In this document: in pieces, positions 46,663 to 55,164 of the stretch | Layout of the letters: every line of letters begins with the position of its first letter | Numbering within the stretch: the first letter of the stretch is position 1 | Assembly: GCF_000717875.1 (NCBI RefSeq) | Contig: NZ_JOCT01000004.1 | Coordinates: 434,001-498,000, forward strand | Length of the DNA: 64,000 nt | Direction of reading: 5' to 3' | From: Streptomyces sp. NRRL S-455 | GTDB lineage: Bacteria > Actinomycetota > Actinomycetes > Streptomycetales > Streptomycetaceae | Notes under the pieces: generated by a model | Database searches by the model: none | What the model was told of the DNA's origin: nothing | The model's input: only the letters and a program-made list of their open reading frames with translations | Program-made: the position numbers and the translations under genes

Positions 46663-46689
46663 CGCCCCGGGCCGACAAGGCCCGGGGCG
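46663..46689 (+). terminator. Attenuator-type terminator between leader and chorismate mutase
   Basis: Perfect 11-bp stem CGCCCCGGGCC / GGCCCGGGGCG with a GACAA loop. A leader segment, CGGCCCG at 46606-46612, is complementary to CGGGCCG at 46668-46674 in the 5' arm and could form a competing structure. Confidence 0.7.
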
Positions 46690-46694
46690 TCTGC

Positions 46695-46736
46695 CGTCGT
46701 CGGGGCCTTGCCGGACCGGGGCACCTCCCGACGACG
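46695..46736 (+). promoter_or_regulatory. Hairpin touching the chorismate mutase ribosome site
   Basis: Perfect 10-bp stem CGTCGTCGGG / CCCGACGACG (46695-46704 and 46727-46736). Its 3' arm abuts and shares one base with the GAGGAG ribosome site at 46736-46741, so it may influence initiation. Confidence 0.55.
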
Positions 46737-46749
46737 AGGAGCCCCTCCC

Positions 46750-47061
46750 ATGACCGCCACCGAACTGACCGCCACCGGCCCGACCGCCACCGACCTGACC
46801 GGCGCCCGTACCGCCGAGGCCGCCGACGTGATCACCGGAGCCCGCGAGCGGATCGACGCGCTCGACGACCGGATCATCGGCCTGATCCAGGAGCGGGCGG
46901 CCGTCTCCGCCGTGATCCAGCAGGCACGGATCGGCTCCGGCGGCCGGCGGGTGAACCTCTCCCGCGAGATGGAGGTCCTCGGCCACTACAGGGAGGCGCT
47001 GGGCAAGCCGGGCACCGCCCTCGCGATGACCCTGCTGGAGCTGTGCCGCGGCAGGATCTGA
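46750..47061 (+). CDS. Chorismate mutase (AroQ class)
   Basis: Predicted 103-residue all-helical chorismate mutase, converting chorismate to prephenate for Phe and Tyr. After a Thr/Ala-rich 30-residue tail come RIDALDDRIIGLIQERAAVS (active-site Arg), VIQQARIGSGG and REMEVLGHYREALGKPG with the expected charged residues. It has no secretion signal and no regulatory domain. ATG 46750 has GAGGAG eight bases upstream. It lies behind a leader peptide and hairpins that suggest attenuation. Confidence 0.93.
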   Translation: MTATELTATGPTATDLTGARTAEAADVITGARERIDALDDRIIGLIQERAAVSAVIQQARIGSGGRRVNLSREMEVLGHYREALGKPGTALAMTLLELCRGRI

Positions 47062-47190
47062 ACCCGTGTTCGCGGCACAGGAGTACGCCCCCTTCTCACC
47101 CGTACGGCGCGTGACCGCCCCCGGACCCCCTCGTTGGTCCCGTTGTCCGTGCCAGCCAGGCGCGGGCCCGAGAGAACCACGCGTGGCTCG

Positions 47191-47461
47191 CTGGAGTGAT
47201 GAGACGTACGGATCGTGCCGTGCGTCGTGGGACCTCACTCCAGGAAAGTGACCGGACGGCAGGGGACAGCAGCCCGGTCACCCAAGAGAACGGTCGGCTC
47301 CGGGGACGCCCGGGGCCGACCGGCGGACATCGCAGGCCCGACCGTCAGAGGCCGAGACCAGCGGCGCGGCCCCCCGGCGCCGCCTTCCCGGCACCGGTGT
47401 TGCCCTGACGTCGGTGCTGACCACACGAAGAGCCCCGCGGCCCATCCCGCGGGGCTCTTCG
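47191..47461 (+). ncRNA. Candidate structured RNA: five hairpins ending in a terminator
   Basis: Successive stems: (A) 9 bp at 47191-47199/47235-47243 enclosing a 9-bp stem 47203-47211/47218-47226 with one G-T pair; (B) 8 bp at 47248-47255/47274-47281; (C) 8 bp at 47291-47298/47315-47322 with five more pairs inside; (D) 7 bp at 47361-47367/47377-47383; (E) a 15-bp terminator at 47426-47461. No coding frame or tRNA shape fits. It could be a small RNA, the folded 3' UTR of chorismate mutase, or partly chance structure in GC-rich DNA. Confidence 0.45.
47426..47461. terminator. Terminator between chorismate mutase and the minus-strand gene
   Basis: Perfect 15-bp stem CGAAGAGCCCCGCGG / CCGCGGGGCTCTTCG with a 6-base loop, seven bases from the stop codon of the minus-strand gene. 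It can serve transcripts from both sides. Confidence 0.88.
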
Positions 47462-47467
47462 TTCTGC

Positions 47468-48601
47468 TCAGATGCGGGTCACCGTCCCGCAGGCCTGGCT
47501 CTCGTCGACGCTCCGGCTGCGGTCGTACGGGTCGGTCGTCGGGCCGGCGGGATCGGGCCCCTGGTCCCGGCTCGACGGGAACTTCGGGTGCAGGTAGCCG
47601 TCGTGGACGTCGCAGGAGGAGTTGCCGATCTCCTCGTCGTACTTCAGGACGACCAGCCGGCCGGGAGTGGTCCGGTAGCGGGCGGGGTCGGCGAGTTCGA
47701 CGTCCAGGACGCGGCGGACGATGGTGCGGGTGACCTCGGTGGAACCGTCCGCGCGGCTGACCGGGTAGACGAAGGTGTAGTCGGCGTGCACGGCCACGCC
47801 CCCGTGCGAGCCCTTCTCGAACATCATGCGCCCCCGCGTCTTGATCACGTCGCCGACCAGGCGTATCTCGTCGGGGTCGAACCGGCTGAACAGGGTCACC
47901 GGGTCGTTGTCCCTGCTGGGTGACCGCAGTGCGGTGTCGAAACGGTCGAGGATCTTCGGCTGCTCGGGGTCCAGCACGGAGAGGGCGCCCTCGGGGCGTT
48001 CGCCACGCACCGTCCCCGGGTCGAGGTTGGCGGCGACCAGCAGCTTCTTCGTCAGCTTCAGCGCCTGCTCCACCCGGTCCTTGGAGACCGCTCCTACGGC
48101 CTCCGCCTCGGGCGGGACGATGCCGGCCTCGCCGTCGGCCCAGCGCAGCGCCGGCGAACCGGCGAACGGCTCGTCCAGGGTGGGCGTCTCGGCGTCCGAC
48201 GCCCCGGGCGGGGCGGTCGGTGCGGCCGTCTCGGCGGGCAGGGGTGAGGCTTCGGCGGCCTGGGGTTCACCGATACCGAAGGGGTTGCCGGGCAGCAGCG
48301 ACGGCTTCAGCGCGACCAACGCCACGGCTACGGCGACGGGCACGCCGAGCACGGCCCACAGCTTGCGGCGCCGGGCGGCGCGTCCGTTCAACTCCGGGGC
48401 GGGACCGGTGCGCCACCCAGGAGGCACCTCGCCCCTGGCATCCTGCTCGCGCAGTCTTTCGGTCACCATGCGCGCCCGCGCGGAGGGTTCCTTCGGGGCG
48501 GAGGTACGGATGTCCCGCTCGGTGTCGCGGGTGAACTGCTCCCAGACGTCGTCGGGGATCTCCGAGGCCGATGGTTGATCATCGGACGGCTTGTCAGACA
48601 C
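47468..48601 (-). CDS. Single-pass membrane protein of unknown function
   Basis: Predicted 377-residue protein. An acidic cytosolic N-terminus (SEIPDDVWEQFTRDTERDIR, then PSARARMVTERLREQD) leads to one membrane helix at about 80-100 (LWAVLGVPVAVAVALVAL). A Pro/Ala-rich stretch and an extracellular beta-rich domain (VHADYTFVYPVSRADGSTEV, TIVRRVLDVELADP) follow, ending with two cysteines. The family is conserved in Streptomyces but unnamed to me. GTG 48601 has no ribosome site. A TTGTGA-N17-TTAGAT promoter ends nine bases before it, so near-leaderless translation is likely. Confidence 0.82.
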   Translation of the reverse strand: MSDKPSDDQPSASEIPDDVWEQFTRDTERDIRTSAPKEPSARARMVTERLREQDARGEVPPGWRTGPAPELNGRAARRRKLWAVLGVPVAVAVALVALKPSLLPGNPFGIGEPQAAEASPLPAETAAPTAPPGASDAETPTLDEPFAGSPALRWADGEAGIVPPEAEAVGAVSKDRVEQALKLTKKLLVAANLDPGTVRGERPEGALSVLDPEQPKILDRFDTALRSPSRDNDPVTLFSRFDPDEIRLVGDVIKTRGRMMFEKGSHGGVAVHADYTFVYPVSRADGSTEVTRTIVRRVLDVELADPARYRTTPGRLVVLKYDEEIGNSSCDVHDGYLHPKFPSSRDQGPDPAGPTTDPYDRSRSVDESQACGTVTRI

Positions 48602-48610
48602 GAAGCACAC

Positions 48611-48639
48611 ATCTAAGCGAGTGGTAAGCGCCTTCACAA
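48611..48639 (-). promoter_or_regulatory. Promoter of the single-pass membrane protein gene
   Basis: On the minus strand TTGTGA (48634-48639), a 17-base spacer and TTAGAT (48611-48616), nine bases before the GTG start codon. Confidence 0.55.
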
Positions 48640-48815
48640 GAAGGTCAAGGATGTGACCCAGCACACATAAGAATCCTGTTAATGCCAGCACAACCATTCA
48701 CAGGTTTCACTGATCAAACCTGGCGAACCAAGGGCCACACCCGCGCCCCACACGCGGAGGCCTCCCCCAACGTTCGTACCGCAGCCCGCGGTACACCGGA
48801 CTTTCCGAGGTCTTC

Positions 48816-49802
48816 ATGAAGCTTCGCCGCGCCATGGCAGCAGCGGCCGCCACGGCGGTCATAGCCCCGGTCGCCCTGCTCGCGGCACCGGCCGCGTACG
48901 CGACCGACGAGACGTCGCCCACGCCGAGCACGTCCGTGAGCGAGTCCGCTCCCGAGACGTCCGCCTCGCCCTCGCCGTCGGTGACCGAGTCCCAGCCCGA
49001 GACGACGCCGACTCCGAGCGCGTCCGTGAGCGAGTCCGCTCCCGAGACGTCGAGCTCGCCCAGCACGTCCGCGAGCCCCTCCTCCCCGGCGCCCAGCGCG
49101 TCCGAGCCGGAGGAGTCGGAGTCCCCGGAGCCCGAGCCGTCCGCGTGCAAGGACTCCAAGGTCGACGTCAGCATCACCGGCCTGCCCGGCAAGATCTCGG
49201 CGGGCAGCGGCTGGCGCAAGTTCTCGCTGAACGTGCTCAACAACTCCGACTCCACGCTCAACGACCTCGACTTCTTCGCCGGGGCCTCCGCCGACAAGGA
49301 CGGCGAGGAGCTGTTCACCAGCAAGCAGGTCCAGCTCCAGGCCTGGGACCCCCAGGACAAGATCTGGGTCGACCTCAATGCGGGCGGCTACGCGGTCGGC
49401 TACGTCGGCTACACCGACGAGCTGAAGCCCGACTACGAGGTCGACATCCCGCTGCGCCTCAACGTCAAGAAGTCCGCCCCGGTCGGCGCCGGCTTCTCGC
49501 TCGGCGCGACCATCTACGGCGACAGCGACGGCGAGTGCACCGGCTTCGGTCAGATCTCCTACAAGTTCCAGATCGTCTCCGCCGGTACGGACACCGAGGG
49601 CACCAAGCCGCAGGAAGGCGGCAAGGCGCCCGTCACCGACGAGAAGCCGAGCAGCAACACGCCGGAGGTCACCGGCAACCTCGCCGAGACCGGCTCCAGC
49701 TCCGCCCTGCCGATGATCGGCCTCGTCGGTGGTGCCGCGGTCGTCGCCGGTGCCGGTGCGATCTTCGTGGTGCGCCGTCGTAAGGCCGGTGCGGAGGCGT
49801 AA
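48816..49802 (+). CDS. Sortase-anchored surface protein (LAETG) with Ser/Thr/Pro-rich stalk
   Basis: Predicted 328-residue secreted protein. Signal peptide is about 1-30 (ATAVIAPVALLAAPAAYA). Residues 31-110 are a Ser/Thr/Glu/Pro stalk with repeated VSESAPETS units, also visible as repeated DNA around 48931 and 49022. The middle domain (about 111-245) is beta-rich. The C-terminus has the sortase signal LAETG at about 289-293, a hydrophobic helix and a basic tail VRRRKAG. LAETG is the class E sortase form. The role is unknown. ATG 48816 follows a GAGG site, and a strong terminator comes after the stop. Confidence 0.9.
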   Translation: MKLRRAMAAAAATAVIAPVALLAAPAAYATDETSPTPSTSVSESAPETSASPSPSVTESQPETTPTPSASVSESAPETSSSPSTSASPSSPAPSASEPEESESPEPEPSACKDSKVDVSITGLPGKISAGSGWRKFSLNVLNNSDSTLNDLDFFAGASADKDGEELFTSKQVQLQAWDPQDKIWVDLNAGGYAVGYVGYTDELKPDYEVDIPLRLNVKKSAPVGAGFSLGATIYGDSDGECTGFGQISYKFQIVSAGTDTEGTKPQEGGKAPVTDEKPSSNTPEVTGNLAETGSSSALPMIGLVGGAAVVAGAGAIFVVRRRKAGAEA

Positions 49803-49843
49803 GACGCCCCGTAGGGCTTGATCGACCTGAGCTTCACGCAAGA

Positions 49844-49887
49844 AGAAGAGGGACCTGCGCTCGGAGGGGGGCGCAGGTCCCTCTTCT
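49844..49887. terminator. Bidirectional terminator after the surface-protein gene
   Basis: Perfect 17-bp stem AGAAGAGGGACCTGCGC / GCGCAGGTCCCTCTTCT (49844-49860 and 49871-49887) with a 10-base loop, between converging genes. Confidence 0.92.
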
Positions 49888-49902
49888 GTGTGCCAATTTC
49901 GG

Positions 49903-51690
49903 TTACTTCTTCGGCGGCACCGCGGGCATCCCCAGGAACGGCAGCCGCAGCGCGCCGAACGCGTCCGCCGGAACCGCCGGGGACTTGGGCTCGACCGGCT
50001 GGAGCCGCTCGTAGGCCGCGCCCTGCACGGGTCGCGGGTCGGGCTCGCCCTTGTTGGGCCAGAACGACATGGCCCGCTCGGCCTGGGCGGTGATGGTGAG
50101 GGACGGGTTGACGCCCAGGTTCGCCGAGACCGCGGCGCCGTCGACCACCGAGATACCGGGGTGGCCGTAGAGGCGGTGGTACGGATCGAGCACGCCGGTC
50201 TCGCGGGAGGCACCGATCGGGCAGCCGCCCAGGAAGTGGGCCGTCAGCGGGGTGCCCATCAGTTCGCCGACGTTCGAGCCCGCGAAGCCGTTGATCTCGG
50301 CGGCGAGGGCCGACGCGCTCTGAGTGGCGGCCTTGATCTGCTTGGGGTTGGGGGCGCCGTGGCCCTGGCGGGCGGTGAGCAGGCCCCGGCCGATTCCCGA
50401 CGGTTTCAGGTACGTCGTCAGGGAGTTGTCCAGCGACTGCATCACCAGGCCGATGATGGTCCGCTCCGACCAGCGGCGGTTGGACAGGGAACGCAGCACC
50501 AGCAAGGGGTGTTTCGCCGCGTGGGCGAGGAAGCCCAGGACCCGTGAGCTGCCCGAGCCGCTGCCGGCGTAGGGGACCTGGAGGATGGACAGGCCGCCCA
50601 TCGAGTTGGAGCCCCTGCCGTAGCGGACCGGCTCGATGTGGGTGTTCTCGTCGGGGTGGATCGAGGACGTGATGGCCACGCCCCGGGTGAAGTCGGCCTT
50701 CGGGGCGCCGTGGGCCTTGCGGTAGCGCCGGTCGTCGGTCTGGGCGCCGACCAGGGCCTCGGAGTTGGTGCGGGTCAGCTCGCCCAGTCTGTCCGAGAGG
50801 TACGGCAACTGGCCGCCCGTCTTCATGCGGTGGAGCAGCGTCTGGGTGCCGTACGTGCCGGCGGCGAGGACGACCTTGCGGGCGGTGTAGGTCCGGCCCT
50901 TCGCCCCCCGGCGGTCGTCGGTGGGGAGGGTGGCGACCGCGTACCCGCCCCGCGAGTCGTCGGTGACGGAGACGACCGTCGTCAGGGGGTGGACGACCGC
51001 TCCGGCCTTCTCGGCGAGGTACAGGTAGTTCTCGTTGAGGGTGTTCTTCGCGCCGTGACGGCAGCCGGTCATGCACTCGCCGCACTCGGCGCAGGCCCTG
51101 CGGGCCGGTCCCGCCCCGCCGAAGTACGGGTCGGGCACCTCCTGGCCCGGCTTCGCCTTCGCCGTCCCGTCGGCGTCCTCGCCGTCGCCGAAGAAGACGC
51201 CGACCGGGGCGAGGTGGAAGGAGTCGCCGCAGCCCATCCGCTCCGCGGCGGCCTTCAGATGGACGTCGGAGGGGGTCATGGTCGGGTTGAGCCGTACGCC
51301 GAGCATGCGACGGGCCTGGTCGTAGTACGGCTTCAGCTCCTCCTGCCAGTCGGTGATGTCCCGCCACTGCGGGTCCTCGAAGAACGGCTCGGGAGGGACG
51401 TAGAGGGTGTTGGCGTAGTTGAGGGAACCGCCGCCGACGCCCGCGCCCGCCAGGACCATGACGTTGCCGAGCAGGTGGATGCGCTGGATGCCGTACATGC
51501 CGAGTCTCGGCGCCCAGAGGTAGTTCTTCAGGTCCCAGGAGTTCTTGGGGAGGGACTCCCGGGTGAAGCGGCGGCCTGCCTCCAGGACGCCGACGCGGTA
51601 ACCCTTCTCGGTGAGGCGCAGGGCGGTTACCGAGCCGCCGAAGCCGGAGCCGACGACGATGACGTCGTAGTCGTAAGCGTCCTGAGGCAC
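49903..51690 (-). CDS. GMC-type FAD oxidoreductase, cholesterol-oxidase-like
   Basis: Predicted 595-residue FAD enzyme. The dinucleotide-binding motif is DVIVVGSGFGGSVTALRL near the N-terminus. AGAGVGGGSLNYANTLY follows, as does a cysteine cluster CAECGECMTGCRHGAKNTL, and the C-terminal SVVDGAAVSANLGVNPSLTI lies next to an expected active-site His region (HFLGGCPIGAS). Domain order resembles ChoD-type cholesterol/steroid oxidoreductases. The substrate is unproven. The Cys-rich segment with four cysteines might hold a metal or disulfides. GTG 51690 has GAGGAG. It lies 39 bases after the aldehyde dehydrogenase gene on the same strand, so they are probably one operon. Confidence 0.9.
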   Translation of the reverse strand: MPQDAYDYDVIVVGSGFGGSVTALRLTEKGYRVGVLEAGRRFTRESLPKNSWDLKNYLWAPRLGMYGIQRIHLLGNVMVLAGAGVGGGSLNYANTLYVPPEPFFEDPQWRDITDWQEELKPYYDQARRMLGVRLNPTMTPSDVHLKAAAERMGCGDSFHLAPVGVFFGDGEDADGTAKAKPGQEVPDPYFGGAGPARRACAECGECMTGCRHGAKNTLNENYLYLAEKAGAVVHPLTTVVSVTDDSRGGYAVATLPTDDRRGAKGRTYTARKVVLAAGTYGTQTLLHRMKTGGQLPYLSDRLGELTRTNSEALVGAQTDDRRYRKAHGAPKADFTRGVAITSSIHPDENTHIEPVRYGRGSNSMGGLSILQVPYAGSGSGSSRVLGFLAHAAKHPLLVLRSLSNRRWSERTIIGLVMQSLDNSLTTYLKPSGIGRGLLTARQGHGAPNPKQIKAATQSASALAAEINGFAGSNVGELMGTPLTAHFLGGCPIGASRETGVLDPYHRLYGHPGISVVDGAAVSANLGVNPSLTITAQAERAMSFWPNKGEPDPRPVQGAAYERLQPVEPKSPAVPADAFGALRLPFLGMPAVPPKK

Positions 51691-51729
51691 GTGTTCTCCT
51701 CGTTGAGTGTTCCCTGGGAAGAAGGTCGG

Positions 51730-53358
51730 TTACCGGAACCTCATCGCCTTCATCAGGCGGAGACTCCTGCTCATGAACTCGGCGTACTTCTCGTCGTCCA
51801 TGCCCAGGGAAGGGGCCATCGGGAGGACTCGCTGGTGGGCGATGGTCTGGGCCTCGGTGTACTTGAGGATGCCCTCGGAGCCGTGGCGGCGGCCGAGGCC
51901 GGAGTCCTTCATGCCGCCCATGGGGGCCTGGGCGCTGCCGTAGGCGGGGGCGTAGCCGTCGTTGATGTTGACCGTGCCGGTGCGCAGGCGGGCGGCGACC
52001 TCCCGGCCACGGCGGGCGTTCTTCGTCCAGACCGAGGAGTTCAGGCCGTACGCCGTGGCGTTGGCGCGCTCGATGACCTCGTCCTCGTCCTTGAAGCGGT
52101 AGACCGAGACGACCGGGCCGAAGGTCTCCTCCGCGCAGACGGACATGTCCGTGCCGACGCCGTCGAGGATCGTGGGCTCGAAGAAGTACGGGCCGATGTC
52201 CGGGCGCGCCACACCGCCCGCGAGGACCTTCGCACCCTTGGCGACGGCTTCCTCGACGTGCCGCGTGACGGTCTCCAACTGGCGTTCCCCGACCAGGGAT
52301 CCCATGTCGGCGCCGTAGGCCAGGGACGTGCCCAGGCGCATGGCCTTCGTGCGGGCGGCGAAGCGCTCCAGGAAGGCGTCCGCGACCGACTCGTGGACGT
52401 AGAGCCGCTCGATGGAGATGCAGAGCTGGCCGGCGGAGGAGAAGCAGGCGCGGACCGCTCCGGCCGCGGCCTTCTCGATGTCGGCGTCCTGAAGGACCAG
52501 CATGGCGTTCTTGCCGCCGAGTTCGAGGGAGACGCCGACAAGCCGGGCGGCGGCGCCCTGGGCGACCTCGCGGCCGGTGCGGGTGGAGCCGGTGAAGGAG
52601 ACGTAGTCGGCGTGGCGGACGACCTCGGGGCCGACCACCGGGCCGTCGCCGAGGACGACCTGGAAGACGTCGGCGGGCAGGCCGGCCTCGATGAGCAGGT
52701 CACGGGCCCACAGGGCGGTCAGGCAGGTCTCCGTGTCCGGCTTCATGACGACCGCGTTGCCCGCGACGAACGCCGGGAGCGCGTCGCCGACCGACAGCTC
52801 CAGGGGGTAGTTCCAGGGGGCGATCTGACCCACGACGCCGCGCGGGTGGCGCAGTTCGGTGACCTTGGTGAGGGTCGGCATGGCGCCGGCGTGCCGCTTG
52901 GGGCGGAGGTAGGCGGGGGCCTTGCGGCCGTAGTGCCGGGCGGCGACCGCGACGGCCTGGACCTCCTCGTGGGCGTGCAGCCGGGCCTTGCCGGTCTCCA
53001 GCTGGATCAGGTCGAGCACCTCGGCCTGGCGCTCCAGCAGCAGGTCGTGGAAGCGGAGCAGGACGGCGGCGCGCTGCCGTACGGGGGTCTGGGCCCACAC
53101 GGCCTGGGCGGCGCGGGCCGTGTCGAAGGCCTTCGCCACGTCCTCGGGCGTCGACTCGGGGAGGTCGGCCAGCTTCTCACCGCTGAACGGCGTGTGGTTG
53201 GCCGTCCGTCCGGAGCCGGCCACGCCCTTGGTGAGCTGGGCGACCAGCTCGGGGGTGACCACGTCGGCGGCGGTGCGGGCGCCCTGAGGGGCGGGGGCGA
53301 GGGGGTTGGTGCCGGCCTGTGCCGTGCCGGGCTTCTCCGGGGCGTGCGCGTCCGTCAT
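51730..53358 (-). CDS. gabD: Aldehyde dehydrogenase, succinate-semialdehyde type
   Basis: Predicted 542-residue NAD(P)-dependent aldehyde dehydrogenase. Catalytic Glu lies in SLELGGKNAMLVL and the catalytic Cys in CFSSAGQLCISIERLYV. The nucleotide segment TELRHPRGVVGQIAPWNYPL and the EETFGPVVSVYRFKD motif are intact. Sequence style is that of succinate-semialdehyde dehydrogenases (GABA shunt), but the specific substrate is inferred. The 44-residue N-terminal extension is disordered. It is the first gene of a pair with the GMC oxidoreductase. Confidence 0.9.
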   Translation of the reverse strand: MTDAHAPEKPGTAQAGTNPLAPAPQGARTAADVVTPELVAQLTKGVAGSGRTANHTPFSGEKLADLPESTPEDVAKAFDTARAAQAVWAQTPVRQRAAVLLRFHDLLLERQAEVLDLIQLETGKARLHAHEEVQAVAVAARHYGRKAPAYLRPKRHAGAMPTLTKVTELRHPRGVVGQIAPWNYPLELSVGDALPAFVAGNAVVMKPDTETCLTALWARDLLIEAGLPADVFQVVLGDGPVVGPEVVRHADYVSFTGSTRTGREVAQGAAARLVGVSLELGGKNAMLVLQDADIEKAAAGAVRACFSSAGQLCISIERLYVHESVADAFLERFAARTKAMRLGTSLAYGADMGSLVGERQLETVTRHVEEAVAKGAKVLAGGVARPDIGPYFFEPTILDGVGTDMSVCAEETFGPVVSVYRFKDEDEVIERANATAYGLNSSVWTKNARRGREVAARLRTGTVNINDGYAPAYGSAQAPMGGMKDSGLGRRHGSEGILKYTEAQTIAHQRVLPMAPSLGMDDEKYAEFMSRSLRLMKAMRFR

Positions 53359-53462
53359 GGAGCGCAGGGTATGCCGCGGCGGAGCCTTTGGGTACCCGTC
53401 GGTAATACGGCTTCACGGAGTACACACACGCCGCCAGTGGCTGCTGGCAACGAATGGCCTGA

Positions 53463-55106
53463 TCAGGGCGTTGTTCGGTGGCCAGTTGGTGTGATTCGGC
53501 CTTTTACCATCCCGAGCCGGTCCCGGGCGCCCCGGAACACCGAGGTGCCCTCCCTCTCCTCCGGCGTGCCCTTGGGCATGTCGACGCGCAGTTCGTACAT
53601 GCGCTCGTCGTCGGTGCGGATCACCGCCCGCATGACCCGCCTGGGGGCTCCGTCACGCTGGTGCACGGTGTCGGCGAGGGCGGCTTCGTGGCCCTGGACG
53701 GTGGTGCGGGTGGGCCGTGGGTGCGCCTTCCCGGCCTGGTCCATCGGCGAGCCGGGGGCCTTGTCCCAGACAAGGAGGCGGACCTGGACCGTGCCGCCCC
53801 GTTCGTCGCCGTAGAGCGCCGTGCGGGGCTGGTCGGTCGCACTGCCCGACCTGTCGAGCGGGCGGTAGTGGCGCGGGAGGTGGAGCACGGCCGCCATGTC
53901 CGGCTCGGGATGCGGGATCCAGGTGTCCGTTGCCCCGGCGGCCTGTTCGGCGGACTCAGCGCTGCCGGTGCCGTCGAGATGGGTGGCGGCCCCTACGCCA
54001 CCGGCCAGCAGCGCGCTGAGGAGGGCGAGGGGTGCGGGGTGCAGGAGGCTGTGGCGTTTCGGCGGCTCCGGTGGCCCGTCGGCCACGTCCGCGTGTGTTC
54101 CAGGGCCGGGGCCGGGGCCGGAGCCGGACTCCTCCGCCGGCTTCCCGGCTTCTTCGGCCTCTTGACCTCCCGTGGATATCTCTTCCGCGGGCGCGAGGGG
54201 CAGTGGTCCCGCCACCGCCTCCAGCTCCCTCATGACCTCCTCGGCGTCCGGCCGCCGTTCGGGGTCCGGCGTCAACAGTCGTGCGATCAGCGGCCCGAGG
54301 GGCCCTGCCTGCCGTGGCTGAGGCGACTCGGCGGCGGGGCTCGCGGCGGCCGGGGTGGACCGGGGCGCCGTACGGCGGAACGGCGTCTCGCCCTCGATGG
54401 CGGCGTACAGCAGGACGCCCAGCGACCACAGGTCGGAGGCGGGCCCGGCGATACGGCCGGACATCCGCTCCGGAGCGACGAACTCCGGCGAACCGCCGAA
54501 CGCCCCGTCCGCGGTGGGGGCCTCCCCCCGCACCTGGGCGATGCCGAAGTCCGTGACGACGACCCGCTCGTCCGGGCCCAGCAGGACGTTGGCGGGTTTC
54601 AGGTCCCGGTGCACGATGCCCACGGAGTGCGCGGCGTGCAGGGCACCGAGGACGGCAAGCCCGATACGGGCCGCTTCCCGCGGGTCGACAGGGCCGCGCC
54701 GGAGTCTCTCGTGCAGCGACTCGCCCCGCACCAACTCCATGACGATCCAAGGGAGTCCGTCGAGCATCTCGGTCGCGTCGAGCTCGTCGGGGCCTTGGAG
54801 ACCCAGGCGTTCGCCCTGCTGTACCGGCTCGACGACCACGTCGTGGACGGTGACGGCGGCGGGATGGTCGACCCGGGCGGCGGCGCGGGCCTCGCGGTAC
54901 AGCCGGTGCGCCGCCCGGCGATGGCTGTCGTCCTCCGGGTCACCCGGCAACCGGGGCTGCCTGACGGCGACTTCGCGCCGCACGAGCTCGTCGTGCGCCC
55001 ACCAGACGGTGCCCGACCCGCCGGAACCGATGCGCTCGACCAGCCGGTACCGCCCGCCGACCATCCGGCCCTGGACAACGCCTGTTCCGCCCCCGTCGTT
55101 ACTCAT
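53463..55106 (-). CDS. Ser/Thr protein kinase with Arg at the VAIK lysine
   Basis: Predicted 547-residue receptor-like kinase. The kinase domain covers about 15-300 (GGRYRLVERIGSGGSGTVWW, HRDLKPANVLLGP, VTDFGIAQVRG, FVAPERMSG). The strand-3 lysine position reads EVAVRQPRLPG, with Arg instead of the ATP-anchoring Lys, while HRD and DFG are intact. One membrane helix sits near 360-380, followed by an extracellular domain (about 390-547). It is last in a minus-strand run of five kinase-like genes. Activity is uncertain because of the Arg. Confidence 0.9.
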   Translation of the reverse strand: MSNDGGGTGVVQGRMVGGRYRLVERIGSGGSGTVWWAHDELVRREVAVRQPRLPGDPEDDSHRRAAHRLYREARAAARVDHPAAVTVHDVVVEPVQQGERLGLQGPDELDATEMLDGLPWIVMELVRGESLHERLRRGPVDPREAARIGLAVLGALHAAHSVGIVHRDLKPANVLLGPDERVVVTDFGIAQVRGEAPTADGAFGGSPEFVAPERMSGRIAGPASDLWSLGVLLYAAIEGETPFRRTAPRSTPAAASPAAESPQPRQAGPLGPLIARLLTPDPERRPDAEEVMRELEAVAGPLPLAPAEEISTGGQEAEEAGKPAEESGSGPGPGPGTHADVADGPPEPPKRHSLLHPAPLALLSALLAGGVGAATHLDGTGSAESAEQAAGATDTWIPHPEPDMAAVLHLPRHYRPLDRSGSATDQPRTALYGDERGGTVQVRLLVWDKAPGSPMDQAGKAHPRPTRTTVQGHEAALADTVHQRDGAPRRVMRAVIRTDDERMYELRVDMPKGTPEEREGTSVFRGARDRLGMVKGRITPTGHRTTP

Positions 55107-55164
55107 GACCCATCAGTACCCCGCAAAACGGGGCCTTGTCGAAGCGAGTTGCCGCCGGGTGCGG

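Noticed and set aside
47062..47425. tRNA or other known stable RNA after chorismate mutase
   Set aside because: No cloverleaf, no T-loop GTTC box and no tmRNA/6S/SRP-like pattern; only a row of hairpins, reported as an unknown candidate.
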